The notes: generated from the letters alone by a model not told the origin. A stretch of 45,267 bases of DNA from an uncultured Selenomonas sp. (GCA_934202005.1 CAKPXP010000017.1:1-45267), one strand, 5' to 3'. Positions 27,234 through 35,810 are shown, numbered from the stretch's first letter. Numbers and translations are program-made.

Positions 27234-28043
27234 TCAGTCGTTGTGGCGTTCCCTGCAGATGCCGCGTTCCGCGTCGCGCAGGAAGCGCAGGAAATGCTCG
27301 ATCTCATCGCACGAGTCGACCTCCTGCTCGATGACGGCGATCGCCTGCGCGAGCGAGAGCCCCGAGCGATAGAGGATCTTATACGCCTGCTTGATGCGGC
27401 GGCGCGACTCGAGCGGGATGCCGGCGCGCGAAATGCCGACGCTGTTGAGGCCGACCGCTTTCGCGGGATGGCCGTCGACGATCGTATACGGCACGACGTC
27501 CTGCGTGAGCTTGCTCATGCCGCCCACCATCGCGTTGCGGCCGATCTTGACGAACTGGTGCACGCCCGCCATACCGCCGATGACCGCGTGGTCCTCGACG
27601 ATGGCGTGTCCCGCGAGGCTCGCGAGATTCGACATGATGACGTTGTTGCCAACGACGCAGTTATGCGCGACATGCGTGAGCGCCATGAGCAGGCAGTCAT
27701 TGCCGATGCGCGTCTCCTCGCCCTCGCCCGTCGCGCGGTGCACCGTCGCGCCCTCGCGGATCGTCGTGCGGTCGCCGATGAAGACGTAGCTCTTCTCGCC
27801 CCTGAACTTGAGATCCTGCGGCTCCTCGCCAATCGAGGCGCCCTGGAAGATCTTGCAGTCCTTGCCGATCTGCGTCCAGCCCGTGATCACGACGTGCGGG
27901 CCGATCTTCGTGCCCTCGCCGATCTCTACATTCTCGCCGATCACCGAGTACGGGCCGATCTCCACATTCTTCGCAATGCGCGCACCCGGAGCGATGACCG
28001 CTGTATCGTGTATGAAGGCCAGTACCTTGTTTTCTGTACCCAT
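27234..28043 (-). CDS. lpxA: UDP-GlcNAc O-acyltransferase
   Basis: This 269-residue cytoplasmic enzyme begins lipid A synthesis by putting a 3-hydroxyacyl chain on UDP-GlcNAc. Hexapeptide repeats of the left-handed beta helix run from about residue 12 to 185 (for example IAKNVEIGPYSVIGENVEIG), with the catalytic histidine in MALTHVAHNCVVGN. The C-terminal part is helical (YKILYRSGLSLAQAI). I chose ATG 28043 because AGGAG lies nine bases upstream; a TTG three codons earlier has no usable site. Confidence 0.96.
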   Translation of the reverse strand: MGTENKVLAFIHDTAVIAPGARIAKNVEIGPYSVIGENVEIGEGTKIGPHVVITGWTQIGKDCKIFQGASIGEEPQDLKFRGEKSYVFIGDRTTIREGATVHRATGEGEETRIGNDCLLMALTHVAHNCVVGNNVIMSNLASLAGHAIVEDHAVIGGMAGVHQFVKIGRNAMVGGMSKLTQDVVPYTIVDGHPAKAVGLNSVGISRAGIPLESRRRIKQAYKILYRSGLSLAQAIAVIEQEVDSCDEIEHFLRFLRDAERGICRERHND

Positions 28044-28052
28044 CTGCTCCAA

Positions 28053-28216
28053 CTCCTAACTATCCTCATCCCGGCCGGGCCGGGGCTCTTTGCTCTGTCT
28101 TTTCAATATACTCCCAAATATACTTTCCATAATGGTACACGATATGACAGCAAATCCAGGCGTTTTTCGAGTTGAACAAAGATTATGATCGATTTCTAGC
28201 TTTTCACAAGCTATTT
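28053..28216 (-). promoter_or_regulatory. AT-rich gap between fabZ and lpxA, possible internal promoter
   Basis: This 164-base gap is far more AT-rich than its surroundings. After fabZ there is a small hairpin (TAGCTT/AAGCTA at 28197-28213) without a U tract. Further on there are TATATT- and TTATGG-like boxes about 16 bases apart (around 28100-28130), then a GC-rich palindrome (CCGGCCGGGCCGGGG-like, 28072-28087). An internal promoter for lpxA-lpxI is possible but not certain. Confidence 0.4.
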
Positions 28217-28657
28217 TCAGAGATTATCTCCCTTTCTCAAGGCGAATTTAAAATCCGCTGAGGCGACGAGCTTGTCGCCGACGTAGCCATCGGCGTGCAG
28301 CAGGCCGAAATCGCCGCGCACGCGCACGATATGCGCTTTCGTCACAAGCGTGTCTCCGGGGATCACGGGATGCTTGAACTTCACGTTCTCCATGCCGCCG
28401 AAGAGCGCGATCTTGCCGCGATGCTCCTCAGGGTAGAGCATCGCGACGCCGCCGACCTGCGCCATCGCCTCGAGGATCAGCACGCCCGGCATGATGGGAT
28501 GCCCCGGGAAGTGGCCGCGGAACTGCGGCTCGTTCATCGTGATATTCTTGATGCCCGTCGCCGACTTGAACGGCTCGATCTCTATGATGCGGTCGACGAG
28601 CAGCATCGGCGGACGATGCGGCAGGATCTTCATGATTTCATTGATGTCAAGTTCCAT
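28217..28657 (-). CDS. fabZ: 3-hydroxyacyl-ACP dehydratase
   Basis: This 146-residue hot-dog-fold enzyme dehydrates 3-hydroxyacyl-ACP in fatty acid elongation and so competes with LpxA for the same substrate. Signature PHRPPMLLVDRI, catalytic histidine in FRGHFPGHPIMPGVLILEAMAQ and the following glutamate are present. I chose ATG 28657 (MELDINEI) because AGAGGG lies upstream. It is 43 bases after lpxC, the usual lpxC-fabZ-lpxA order of diderm Firmicutes. Confidence 0.96.
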   Translation of the reverse strand: MELDINEIMKILPHRPPMLLVDRIIEIEPFKSATGIKNITMNEPQFRGHFPGHPIMPGVLILEAMAQVGGVAMLYPEEHRGKIALFGGMENVKFKHPVIPGDTLVTKAHIVRVRGDFGLLHADGYVGDKLVASADFKFALRKGDNL

Positions 28658-28700
28658 TTGATTTCCCTCTTCTCGCATTCAGCAATAAGATATCCATACA

Positions 28701-29531
28701 TCAGCGGCGCGCGGCCAGAATGCGCTTCGCGAGCGCCGTGTTGAGCGCGTGCCCGGAGGCCGCCGCGATTACATGACCGCGGATCATCCCCGCGAGGCGC
28801 AGGTCGCCGATGACATCGAGGATCTTATGACGCACGAGCTCATCCTCATAGTGCAGCGGGTTGAGCCAGCGCTCGTCGTTGTAGACGATGACCGTCTCGA
28901 GCGTGCCGCCGAGTCCGAGTCCCATCGCGCGGAGCTTCTTGATCTCCTCCTCGTAAGCGATGGTGCGCGCGGGCGCGATCTCCTTCTCATACGTCTCCGG
29001 CGTGATCTCGAAATTTTCGTATTGGATGCCGATGAGCTTATGCGGATTCACCGAGGTGAAGCTCACGCGGAACCCGTCGTAAGGCACGACCATGACGAAG
29101 CGCTGCCTCTCATCGTCGTCGATGCGGTACACCTTGTCGATGACGATCTCCTCACGCGGCGCTCCCTGCGCCTCGACGCCCGCCTCGCCGATGAGGCGGC
29201 AAAAGGCCAGCGAAGCACCGTCCGCGACCGGCGGCTCCTCTGAGTCGAGCTCCACATAGCAGTTATCGATGCGCCGCGCGTGCAGCGCGCTCATGAGGTG
29301 CTCGACGGTAAAGACACGCACGCCGTGCTCCTCGAGCGTCGTCGCGCGCAGCGTCGATGTGACATGATCCGCCGTCGCGCGGATCGTCGGCCGCCCCGCG
29401 ACATCCGTGCGGACGAAGACGATGCCCGTCCCCACAGGCGCGGGCGCGAGACGCATGTGCACATCGCGCCCCGAATGCAGGCCGATGCCCGTGTAGCTCA
29501 CGGCCGCTGCCAAAGTTGTCTGCTCCTGCAA
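28701..29531 (-). CDS. lpxC: UDP-3-O-acyl-GlcNAc deacetylase
   Basis: This 276-residue zinc enzyme removes acetate in the first committed step of lipid A synthesis. Zinc ligands are H78 (TVEHLMSAL), H235 and D239 (VRHKILDVIGDL). The motif EPPVADGAS and the late GHVIAAASGH with the catalytic histidine are intact. The start is a TTG at 29531 with GAGGAGG seven bases upstream. In other Negativicutes lpxC usually follows lpxD and bamA; here it has its own promoter and no such genes precede it. Confidence 0.96.
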   Translation of the reverse strand: MQEQTTLAAAVSYTGIGLHSGRDVHMRLAPAPVGTGIVFVRTDVAGRPTIRATADHVTSTLRATTLEEHGVRVFTVEHLMSALHARRIDNCYVELDSEEPPVADGASLAFCRLIGEAGVEAQGAPREEIVIDKVYRIDDDERQRFVMVVPYDGFRVSFTSVNPHKLIGIQYENFEITPETYEKEIAPARTIAYEEEIKKLRAMGLGLGGTLETVIVYNDERWLNPLHYEDELVRHKILDVIGDLRLAGMIRGHVIAAASGHALNTALAKRILAARR

Positions 29532-29594
29532 AAGAATACCTCCTCACGGGGTCTCCCGCCCCGCAGAAAATTCCGCTCATTGATAGCTCCTTTT

Positions 29595-29624
29595 ATCATA
29601 CTACGAAAAGCGGCGCGTGGTCAA
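29595..29624 (-). promoter_or_regulatory. Promoter of lpxC
   Basis: On the minus strand TTGACC (29619-29624) and TATGAT (29595-29600) are 18 bases apart. Transcription would begin near 29588, giving a leader of about 57 bases that contains a GGGG/CCCC hairpin just before the lpxC ribosome site. The region 29625-29691 has only a further weak hairpin. Confidence 0.7.
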
Positions 29625-29691
29625 CCAAGCGGCAAATGATTTTGCGTCTGCGCGGCGCTGCGGACGCAGAGCGCAGGGTGCGCCATCCACA

Positions 29692-29728
29692 AGAAAAAGC
29701 TTTGCACAGCGTTACGCAGCGCAAAGCT
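29692..29728 (-). terminator. Second terminator between the CBS-ACT gene and lpxC
   Basis: The stem AGCTTTGC/GCAAAGCT (29698-29705 with 29721-29728) has a plus-strand A run (29694-29698) on its low-coordinate side, which makes a U tract on minus transcripts. A separate perfect hairpin GTCCAC-TTC-GTGGAC (29741-29755) lies between it and the first terminator. Confidence 0.65.
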
Positions 29729-29777
29729 GCATGTACAAACGTCCACTTCGTGGACATTGTGTGCCCGTCCTTGCAGT

Positions 29778-29814
29778 AAAAAACGGGCCAGTTCCCGCGC
29801 AGGGAACCGACCCG
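29778..29814 (-). terminator. Terminator after the CBS-CBS-ACT gene
   Basis: A 13-base stem with two G-U pairs (29784-29796 with 29802-29814) is followed on the minus strand by six U residues (29778-29783). It lies 22 bases after the stop codon of the gene at 29837. Confidence 0.85.
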
Positions 29815-29836
29815 CCAGTCTGCGAACGATGTCATC

Positions 29837-30490
29837 TCAACCGATCTTCGCCGTATGGATGACCTTGTAGCCCTTGGCCTCGATGGCCTTCGTGAGCGCC
29901 GCAATCTTCGCGTCGTCCGTAACGGAAGTGCGCACGACGATCTCGTAGCGGCCCGTCGGCTGGCGACAGGTCACGAGGCTGTCGATAGAGTAGCCGCTGT
30001 CCGCGAAGACGCCCGCGATGACGGCGACGACGCCGACTTTGTCCTCCGTGTCGATCGTGAAGCGCGTGCGGCCCTCCTCGAGCGCCATGACATCGACGAA
30101 CGTCTTGAAGATATCCGTCTCCGTGATGATGCCGACGACAGCGCCGACGCTCGAGACGACGGGCAGCCCGCCGACCTTCTCCTTGTACATGAGGAGCGCC
30201 GCCTCCTCGATCGTCGCGTCCTCGCCGACGCTGATGACGTTCACCTGCATGATGTCGCTCACCTTGAGCTTCGAGAGCAGCGTCGTCACCTCGTAGCGCG
30301 AGAGCGTCGTCGCCGGCGACGGCGAGACGCGCATGATGTCCTTGTCGTTGAGGAAACCGACGAGCTTGCCGTCCTCGACGACGGGCAGGCGGCGGAAATG
30401 CCCCTTCTTCATCAGGCGCGCCGCCGTATCGATGCCGGTATCCGGCGTGACGACGGTCGGATTCTTCGTCATGCGATTTGCTACGAACAT
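29837..30490 (-). CDS. CBS-CBS-ACT domain protein (AcuB-like)
   Basis: This 217-residue cytoplasmic protein has two CBS domains (about residues 1-60 and 77-135), each with the nucleotide-binding GFLNDKDI- and GIITETDI-type strands, and a C-terminal ACT domain (about 140-210, TEDKVGVVAVIAGVFADSGYS). The layout matches AcuB-like regulators. CBS pairs usually sense adenine nucleotides and ACT domains amino acids. Its neighbour is a branched-chain amino acid importer on the same strand, so a link to leucine, isoleucine or valine supply is a possible inference. It is bounded by terminators on both sides, so it is its own unit, but I see no clear promoter in the 110-base gap upstream. Confidence 0.85.
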   Translation of the reverse strand: MFVANRMTKNPTVVTPDTGIDTAARLMKKGHFRRLPVVEDGKLVGFLNDKDIMRVSPSPATTLSRYEVTTLLSKLKVSDIMQVNVISVGEDATIEEAALLMYKEKVGGLPVVSSVGAVVGIITETDIFKTFVDVMALEEGRTRFTIDTEDKVGVVAVIAGVFADSGYSIDSLVTCRQPTGRYEIVVRTSVTDDAKIAALTKAIEAKGYKVIHTAKIG

Positions 30491-30556
30491 AGTATCCCAA
30501 CCTTTCCCTGCGGAGCTGCGCCCCCATCAGGCGGTGGCAGACTCCGGTCTTTTGAA

Positions 30557-30577
30557 GCGCGGGAGCGTCTCCCGCGC
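30557..30577 (-). terminator. Hairpin after livF, probable end of the liv operon
   Basis: The perfect 9-base stem GCGCGGGAG/CTCCCGCGC with a three-base loop lies 25 bases after the livF stop. The following minus-strand bases (TTCAAAAG) give only a poor U tract, so termination may be partial. Confidence 0.5.
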
Positions 30578-30601
30578 GGAGCGAATGTGTCAAAGGGCGG
30601 C

Positions 30602-31327
30602 TCAGCCGCCGAGATAAGCCTTCTTGACCTCCTCGCTCGCGGCGAGCTCCGCCGCGGGGCCGGAGAGCGTGATGCGCCCCGTCTCGAGCACATAGGCGCG
30701 GCTCGCGATCGAGAGCGCCATGTTCGCGTTCTGCTCGACGAGCAGAACTGTCGTGCCGCTCTTGTTGATGTCCACGATGATGTTGAAAATCTCGCGGATG
30801 AGCAGCGGCGCGAGCCCCATCGACGGCTCATCGAGCAGGAGGAGCTTCGGCCGGCTCATGAGCGCGCGCCCCATTGCAAGCATCTGCTGCTCACCGCCTG
30901 AGAGCGTGCCCGCAACCTGGTCACGCCGCTCCTCGAGGCGCGGGAAGAGCTCGAACACATGCCTTAGATCCGCCGCGATGCCGTCCTTGTCCTTGCGCGT
31001 GAACGCGCCGAGGTCGAGGTTCTCCATGACGGTCATCTCCGCGAAGATGCGCCGTCCCTCCGGCACCTGGGAGATGCCGCGCTTCACGATCTCGTGCGCC
31101 GGCACGCCCGCGATGTCCTGGCCCTGGAAGTCGATGGCACCCGTCTTCGGCTTCAGGAGGCCGGAGATCGTGCGCAGCGTCGTCGACTTGCCCGCGCCGT
31201 TCGCGCCGATGAGCGTGACGATCTCGCCCTCGTCCACCTCGAGGGAGATGCCCTTGAGTGCGTGGATCGCACCGTAATATACATTGATATCATCTATTTT
31301 CAGCATTGGCTTTGCCATATCGTTCAT
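30602..31327 (-). CDS. livF: Branched-chain amino acid ABC transporter ATPase LivF
   Basis: This 241-residue ATPase is one of two that drive the Liv importer. It has Walker A GANGAGKSTTLRTISG, the LivF pattern RGISQVPEGRRIFAEMTVMENL, signature LSGGEQQMLAMGRAL, Walker B LLLLDEPSMGLAP and VLLVEQNANMALSI. Its ATG overlaps the livG stop by four bases. Confidence 0.97.
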   Translation of the reverse strand: MNDMAKPMLKIDDINVYYGAIHALKGISLEVDEGEIVTLIGANGAGKSTTLRTISGLLKPKTGAIDFQGQDIAGVPAHEIVKRGISQVPEGRRIFAEMTVMENLDLGAFTRKDKDGIAADLRHVFELFPRLEERRDQVAGTLSGGEQQMLAMGRALMSRPKLLLLDEPSMGLAPLLIREIFNIIVDINKSGTTVLLVEQNANMALSIASRAYVLETGRITLSGPAAELAASEEVKKAYLGG

Positions 31328-32094
31328 CCTTCCCCGCCGAGATACGCGCGGATGACCTCCGGGTTCTTCTTGATTTCCTCCGGCGTGCCCTCCGCGATGG
31401 TGCTGCCGTACTCGAGCACATAGATGCGCTCGCAGATGCCCATGACGAGGCTCATGTCGTGCTCGATGAGCAGGATGGTCAGGCCGAACTCCTTGCGGAT
31501 CCAGCGGATCATGTCCATGAGCTCCTTCGTCTCCTGCGGGTTCATGCCCGCCGCCGGCTCGTCGAGCAGCAGGAGCTTCGGCTTCGTCGCGAGCGCGCGC
31601 GCGATCTCGAGGCGGCGCTGCGCGCCGTACGGGAGGTTCTTCGCCTTTTCATTCTCCTGTCCGTCGAGATGGAAGATCCGGAGCAGCCGGCGGCTCTCCT
31701 CCGCCACGCGCTCCTCCTCGCTGAAATAGCGGCCCATGCGCAGCACGGCCTCGAGCATGCCGTACTTCACATGACTGTGGAACGCGATCTTCACGTTATC
31801 GAGCACGGAGAGCTCGGAGAAGAGGCGGATGTTCTGGAACGTACGCGCGATGCCGCGCTGCGTGATCTGGTACGGCTTGAGCCCGACGATGGAATCGCCA
31901 GCGAACGTGATCTGCCCCGTCGTCGGCTGATAGACGCCCGTGAAGAGGTTGAACGCCGTCGTCTTGCCCGCACCATTCGGCCCGATGAGGCCGACGAGCT
32001 CGCCGGGATTGATGTAGAAATTGAAATCCGAGACAGCCTTGAGGCCGCCGAAGACCTCAGACACATTCTCCGCCTTGAGCAGTGCATCACTCAT
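31324..32094 (-). CDS. livG: Branched-chain amino acid ABC transporter ATPase LivG
   Basis: This 256-residue ATPase pairs with LivF. Walker [17 protein letters not shown], the LivG pattern RGIARTFQNIRLF, signature YGAQRRLEIARALA (a natural variant of LSGGQ in this family), Walker B LLLLDEPAAGMNP and LLIEHDMSLVM are present. Its start overlaps the livM stop by eight bases. Confidence 0.97.
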   Translation of the reverse strand: MSDALLKAENVSEVFGGLKAVSDFNFYINPGELVGLIGPNGAGKTTAFNLFTGVYQPTTGQITFAGDSIVGLKPYQITQRGIARTFQNIRLFSELSVLDNVKIAFHSHVKYGMLEAVLRMGRYFSEEERVAEESRRLLRIFHLDGQENEKAKNLPYGAQRRLEIARALATKPKLLLLDEPAAGMNPQETKELMDMIRWIRKEFGLTILLIEHDMSLVMGICERIYVLEYGSTIAEGTPEEIKKNPEVIRAYLGGEG

Positions 32095-33043
32095 GCTTGC
32101 GGCCCCCTTTCTTCAGCAGCTTGCGGAACGGACCGTAGTCCGTGATCTCCATGTAGCCAAAGAGTCCCTGCGGACGGTAGAACATCAGGAGGATCAGCGC
32201 GAGCGCGTAGATGATCATGCGGAACTCCGGCCACGACGCGAGCGCCGCCGAGATGAACGTCACGACGAACGCGCCCGCGATGGAGCCCGTGATCGAGCCG
32301 AGACCGCCGAGCACGACCATGATGAGGTAGTTGAACGACTGCATGAACGTGAAGGAGTTCGGGCTGATGAGGTAGAAGCTGTGCGCGAACAGGCCGCCCG
32401 CGACGCCCGCGAACGCCGCGCCGATGGTGAACGCCATGACCTTGTACTTCGTCGTATTGACGCCCATCGACTCCGCCGCGACCTCGTTCTCGCGGATCGC
32501 GAGGCAGGCGCGCCCGTCTGTCGAGTTGACGAAATTCTTGATGAAAAAGAGCGAAAACAGCATGATGAAGAACACCCAGGCAAACGTCGTGTGGTGCGGA
32601 ATGCCCTTGAAGCCAGCCGCGCCGCCGACGTAGTCGATGTTCATGATAGAGATGCGGATGATCTCCGACATGCCGAGCGTCGCGATCGCGAGATAGTCGC
32701 CGCGCAGACGCAGCGTCGGGATGCCGACGAGGAAGCCGAGGAAGCCCGCGGCCGCGCCGCCCGCGAGCAGCGCGACGGCGAACGGCAGGTGGAAGAACGT
32801 CGTGAGCACGACGCCGACATACGCGCCGACCGCCATGAAGCCCGCATGGCCGAGGGAGAACTGCCCCGTGTAGCCGTTGATGAGGTTGAGGCTCACCGCC
32901 ATGATGACGTTAATGCCGATGATGATGGAATTGAGCTGCCAGAACGAGCTCATGATGCGCTCCGTGATGAGCGTCTGAAGGACCGCAAAGATGACCAGGC
33001 CCAGGCCCAGCATGATGAGGTCATTCTTTCTCAGGTATTTCAT
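32087..33043 (-). CDS. livM: Branched-chain amino acid ABC transporter permease LivM
   Basis: This 318-residue inner-membrane permease has about eight to ten helices and the LivM motif LGHAGFMAVGAYVG, RLRGDYLAIATLGMSEIIR and the cytoplasmic coupling segment RACLAIRENEVAAESMGVN. AAGGAGG lies before ATG 33043. It is 12 bases after livH. Confidence 0.96.
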   Translation of the reverse strand: MKYLRKNDLIMLGLGLVIFAVLQTLITERIMSSFWQLNSIIIGINVIMAVSLNLINGYTGQFSLGHAGFMAVGAYVGVVLTTFFHLPFAVALLAGGAAAGFLGFLVGIPTLRLRGDYLAIATLGMSEIIRISIMNIDYVGGAAGFKGIPHHTTFAWVFFIMLFSLFFIKNFVNSTDGRACLAIRENEVAAESMGVNTTKYKVMAFTIGAAFAGVAGGLFAHSFYLISPNSFTFMQSFNYLIMVVLGGLGSITGSIAGAFVVTFISAALASWPEFRMIIYALALILLMFYRPQGLFGYMEITDYGPFRKLLKKGGRKHE

Positions 33044-33055
33044 ACGATGACCTCC

Positions 33056-33943
33056 TTAGACCTTTTCCTTCGTATCCTTGCCGAAGATGCCTGCCGGCCG
33101 CACGAGCAGCACGAGGATGAGGATGGCGAACGCGGCCGCGTCGCGGAACGTCGACGAGATAAATCCCGAGACGAGCGCCTCGACGATGCCGAGGATGAGC
33201 CCGCCGACGACAGCGCCCGGCAGGATGCCGATGCCGCCGAGCACAGCCGCAACGAACGCCTTCATGCCCGGCATGATGCCCATGAGCGGATCGATGGAGT
33301 TATAGTAGACGCCGACGAGCACGCCCGCGACCGCCGCGAGCGCCGAGCCGATGCCGAACGTGAGCGAGATGATGCGGTCGGAGTCGATGCCCATGAGCTG
33401 CGCCGTCTCCGTATCGAACGACGCCGCGCGCATCGCCTTGCCCGTCTTCGTCTTCTGCACGATGTAGGTGAGCACGACCATGAGCACCGCCGTGATGCCG
33501 AGGATCAGCATCTGCTGGCCGTTGATGACGATGCCCGCGATGTTCACCGCGACATCGCCGAACATCGCCGGGAACGTGCGCGGCGTCGGCGAGACGAAAT
33601 ACATCGTCGTGTACTCGAGGAAGAACGACACGCCGATGGCCGTGATGAGCACCGAGATGCGCGGCGCATGGCGCAAAGGCTTATAGGCGAGCCGCTCGAC
33701 GACCATGCCGAGGAAGCCCGTCACGACAAGCGAGATGAGCAGCGACGGCACGATGGAGAGATGCGCCTGCGTGATGGCGAAGAAGCCGATGTAGGCGCCC
33801 ACCATATAGATATCGCCGTGGGCGAAGTTGATGAGCTTGATGATGCCGTAGATCATCGTATAGCCCAGCGCAATCAATGCATAGATGCTCCCCAGCGAGA
33901 TGCCGTTGACGAGCTGCTGCATGACCTGCTGCAATAGTTCCAT
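33056..33943 (-). CDS. livH: Branched-chain amino acid ABC transporter permease LivH
   Basis: This 295-residue permease has about eight membrane helices. It contains GSIYALIALGYTMIYGIIKLINFAHGD-type sequence at the N-terminus (LINFAHGDIYMVGAYIG is the hallmark), the coupling region AMRAASFDTETAQLMGID and a C-terminal GGLILGIVEALV. I chose ATG 33943 (MELLQQ) because GGGAGG lies seven bases upstream; the longer frame has no ribosome site. The 231-base gap to livK holds a terminator and a palindrome. Confidence 0.96.
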   Translation of the reverse strand: MELLQQVMQQLVNGISLGSIYALIALGYTMIYGIIKLINFAHGDIYMVGAYIGFFAITQAHLSIVPSLLISLVVTGFLGMVVERLAYKPLRHAPRISVLITAIGVSFFLEYTTMYFVSPTPRTFPAMFGDVAVNIAGIVINGQQMLILGITAVLMVVLTYIVQKTKTGKAMRAASFDTETAQLMGIDSDRIISLTFGIGSALAAVAGVLVGVYYNSIDPLMGIMPGMKAFVAAVLGGIGILPGAVVGGLILGIVEALVSGFISSTFRDAAAFAILILVLLVRPAGIFGKDTKEKV

Positions 33944-34100
33944 AAAGATACCTCCCGTAGAGGCGCCCAGGCGGTGCGCCTGGATTGCCTCGCCGCGGGA
34001 TAGAGACACTCCGTCCCGCGTTCCTGGAAATCGAGCCTGCAAAACCATTGGCCGCAACCGCAGGCCCCTGCGGAATCACGGCTGCAGCGCGGTTCCTTAC

Positions 34101-34127
34101 GGAAGTGCTGTTTCATTCAGCGCTTCC
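34101..34127. repeat. Short palindrome of the dispersed repeat family
   Basis: The arms GGAAGTGCTG (34101-34110) and CAGCGCTTCC (34118-34127) flank a short AT-rich centre. Size, centre and arms match the palindromes at 19010 and 43569 and the inner ends of the window-end repeats. It lies between the livK terminator and livH. Confidence 0.6.
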
Positions 34128-34131
34128 TTAC

Positions 34132-34158
34132 ATAAAGAAAGGGGGCCAAAGCCCCCTT
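34132..34158 (-). terminator. Terminator between livK and livH
   Basis: The 8-base stem (AAGGGGGC/GCCCCCTT, 34139-34146 with 34151-34158) is followed on the minus strand by a U-rich tract. It starts 16 bases after the livK stop. Partial termination here would give more binding protein than membrane components, as in many ABC importers. Confidence 0.8.
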
Positions 34159-34174
34159 GGAAGTGATTTCCTAC

Positions 34175-35347
34175 TCAGTCAGCGTCCGGCATGATCTTAG
34201 CAACCATGACGCGGTCGCCGCCCTTGTTCTCCAGGATGACTGCCTGCTTGATCGGGTTGTGGTTCTTGTCCATCGTGATGGTACCCGTACCGACCTTCAG
34301 GTCCTTCGTCTCCTCGAGCGCCTTGCGGATGGCCTCAGGATCATCGCTGCCAGCGCGCTTGATCGCGTCGACGAGCATCTTGCCCGCATCGTAGCCGAGG
34401 GCCGCGAAGACGTTCGGCGCATGGCCGTATTCCTGCGTGAACGCATCGACGAAGCCCTTCACGGACTCATCTTTGTCGGAATAATGCGTGCTGAAATACG
34501 TATTGTTCAGCGCGTCCGCACCGGCGATGTCCGCGACCTTCGGATCATCCCAGCCGTCCGTGCCGAGGATCGGGCAGGTGATGCCGAGCTCGCGCGCCTG
34601 CTTCACGATCTTGCCGACCTCCTCATAGTAGGCCGGAACGAAGATGACATCCGCGTTCGCCGCCTTGAGCGTCGTCAGCGTCGCCTTGAAATCCGTATCC
34701 TTCGCGACGAAGGCCTGCTGGTCGAGCACCTTGCCGCCCGCGGCCTCGAACTTCTCCTTGAACACCTTGCCGAGGCTCTTGGAGTAGTCCGTGCTGTTAT
34801 CTACATAAATAACTGCCGTCTTGGCCTTGAGGTTCTCTGTGGCGAATTTCGCCATGACGGAGCCCTGCTGCGGATCGATGAAGCAGCTGCGGAAGATGTA
34901 CGGCTTCACCTGGCCGTTCTCCACCGTGACGTCCGGACTCGTCGCATCCGGCGCGATGACCGGCACCTTGTTGTCCGTCGCTACCTGCGACTCGGCGATG
35001 ACGTTCGCCGTGACCGCCGGGCCGACGATGACCTTGACCTTGTCGTCCGAGATGAGCTTCGTCGCCGCGTTGACGGCCTCCGACGCCTCCGACTTGTTGT
35101 CGGCATCGACGATCGTAATCTTCTTGCCATTGACACCGCCCGCGTCATTGACCTCCTTGATCGCGAGCTTCAGACCGTCGAGCGTCGCCGCGCCGTAGTT
35201 CGCGACATTGCCCGTCATCTCGAAGTTCGCGCCGATCTTGATCTCGTCGCTCTTCGCCTCATTACCGCAGCCCGCGAGTACGCCGCCCACGAACAGCGCG
35301 CCGAGCAGGCCGGCTGCCAGTCTCAGATGCTTCCTGCTGAAATTCAT
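34175..35347 (-). CDS. livK: Branched-chain amino acid binding lipoprotein
   Basis: This 390-residue protein is a substrate-binding lipoprotein with a signal peptide ending in the lipobox LAGC (acylated cysteine C27). The Leu/Ile/Val-binding fold shows KIGANFEMTGNVANYGAATLDGLKLAIKEVN-type sequence, GPAVTANVIAESQVA, YIFRSCFIDPQQGS and YSKSLGKVFKEKFEA. It captures amino acids in the periplasm for LivHM. Substrate range within the family is broad, so the exact ligand is not certain. Its base composition is slightly less GC-rich than its neighbours, as usual for highly expressed genes. Confidence 0.95.
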   Translation of the reverse strand: MNFSRKHLRLAAGLLGALFVGGVLAGCGNEAKSDEIKIGANFEMTGNVANYGAATLDGLKLAIKEVNDAGGVNGKKITIVDADNKSEASEAVNAATKLISDDKVKVIVGPAVTANVIAESQVATDNKVPVIAPDATSPDVTVENGQVKPYIFRSCFIDPQQGSVMAKFATENLKAKTAVIYVDNSTDYSKSLGKVFKEKFEAAGGKVLDQQAFVAKDTDFKATLTTLKAANADVIFVPAYYEEVGKIVKQARELGITCPILGTDGWDDPKVADIAGADALNNTYFSTHYSDKDESVKGFVDAFTQEYGHAPNVFAALGYDAGKMLVDAIKRAGSDDPEAIRKALEETKDLKVGTGTITMDKNHNPIKQAVILENKGGDRVMVAKIMPDAD

Positions 35348-35427
35348 AAGAACCCTTCCTTTCCTCTCTGACGAGAGCCCCCGGCAGCTCTTTCCGTTTC
35401 CCAGCCGCCGATGAACTTGATGAACCC

Positions 35428-35456
35428 ATTATAAGTTACGCGTTTACATGCGTCAA
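35428..35456 (-). promoter_or_regulatory. Promoter of livK and the liv operon
   Basis: On the minus strand TTGACG (35451-35456) and TATAAT (35428-35433) are 17 bases apart, about 80 bases before livK. An ACGCGT palindrome lies in the spacer. The AT-rich stretch upstream (35457-35510) could be an UP-like element. From 35510 to 35810 I see no gene and no clear promoter for the plus-strand gene at 35811. Confidence 0.8.
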
Positions 35457-35810
35457 GAGAAAAACTGTAGGAATACACGAATATACGATATATTTGTCCA
35501 GTAAAAAAGGACATCGCCACATCCGCCAACGCCGAAAGATGGCAGATGCCGCTTTTTCCGCGCCCATGCGCCGTTCCCCCGAAGCTCCGCCATACACACC
35601 TGTTCTGCACAGGCGCCCTCCACCACCGTCTCCTCGCCGCCGCTGCCACCAACATGAACGAGATTTCCTCATAAAAAACATCCCTCCAGGAAGGAAAATC
35701 CTCTTCGGCGTCGAAAATTAGAAAGTAGCGTATCGAGCCGCGCAGCGTCGGGCATCAGCTGCGCGAGGGAAGCGGCTTCCGCCGTCATCATATCGGAAAG
35801 GAGCGATCGC

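Noticed and set aside
29263..29580. Upstream frame starting ATG 29580 that overlaps lpxC, as a possible regulatory leader peptide
   Set aside because: The predicted transcription start falls almost on its ribosome site, so it would probably not be translated. The rest is an out-of-frame reading of lpxC.
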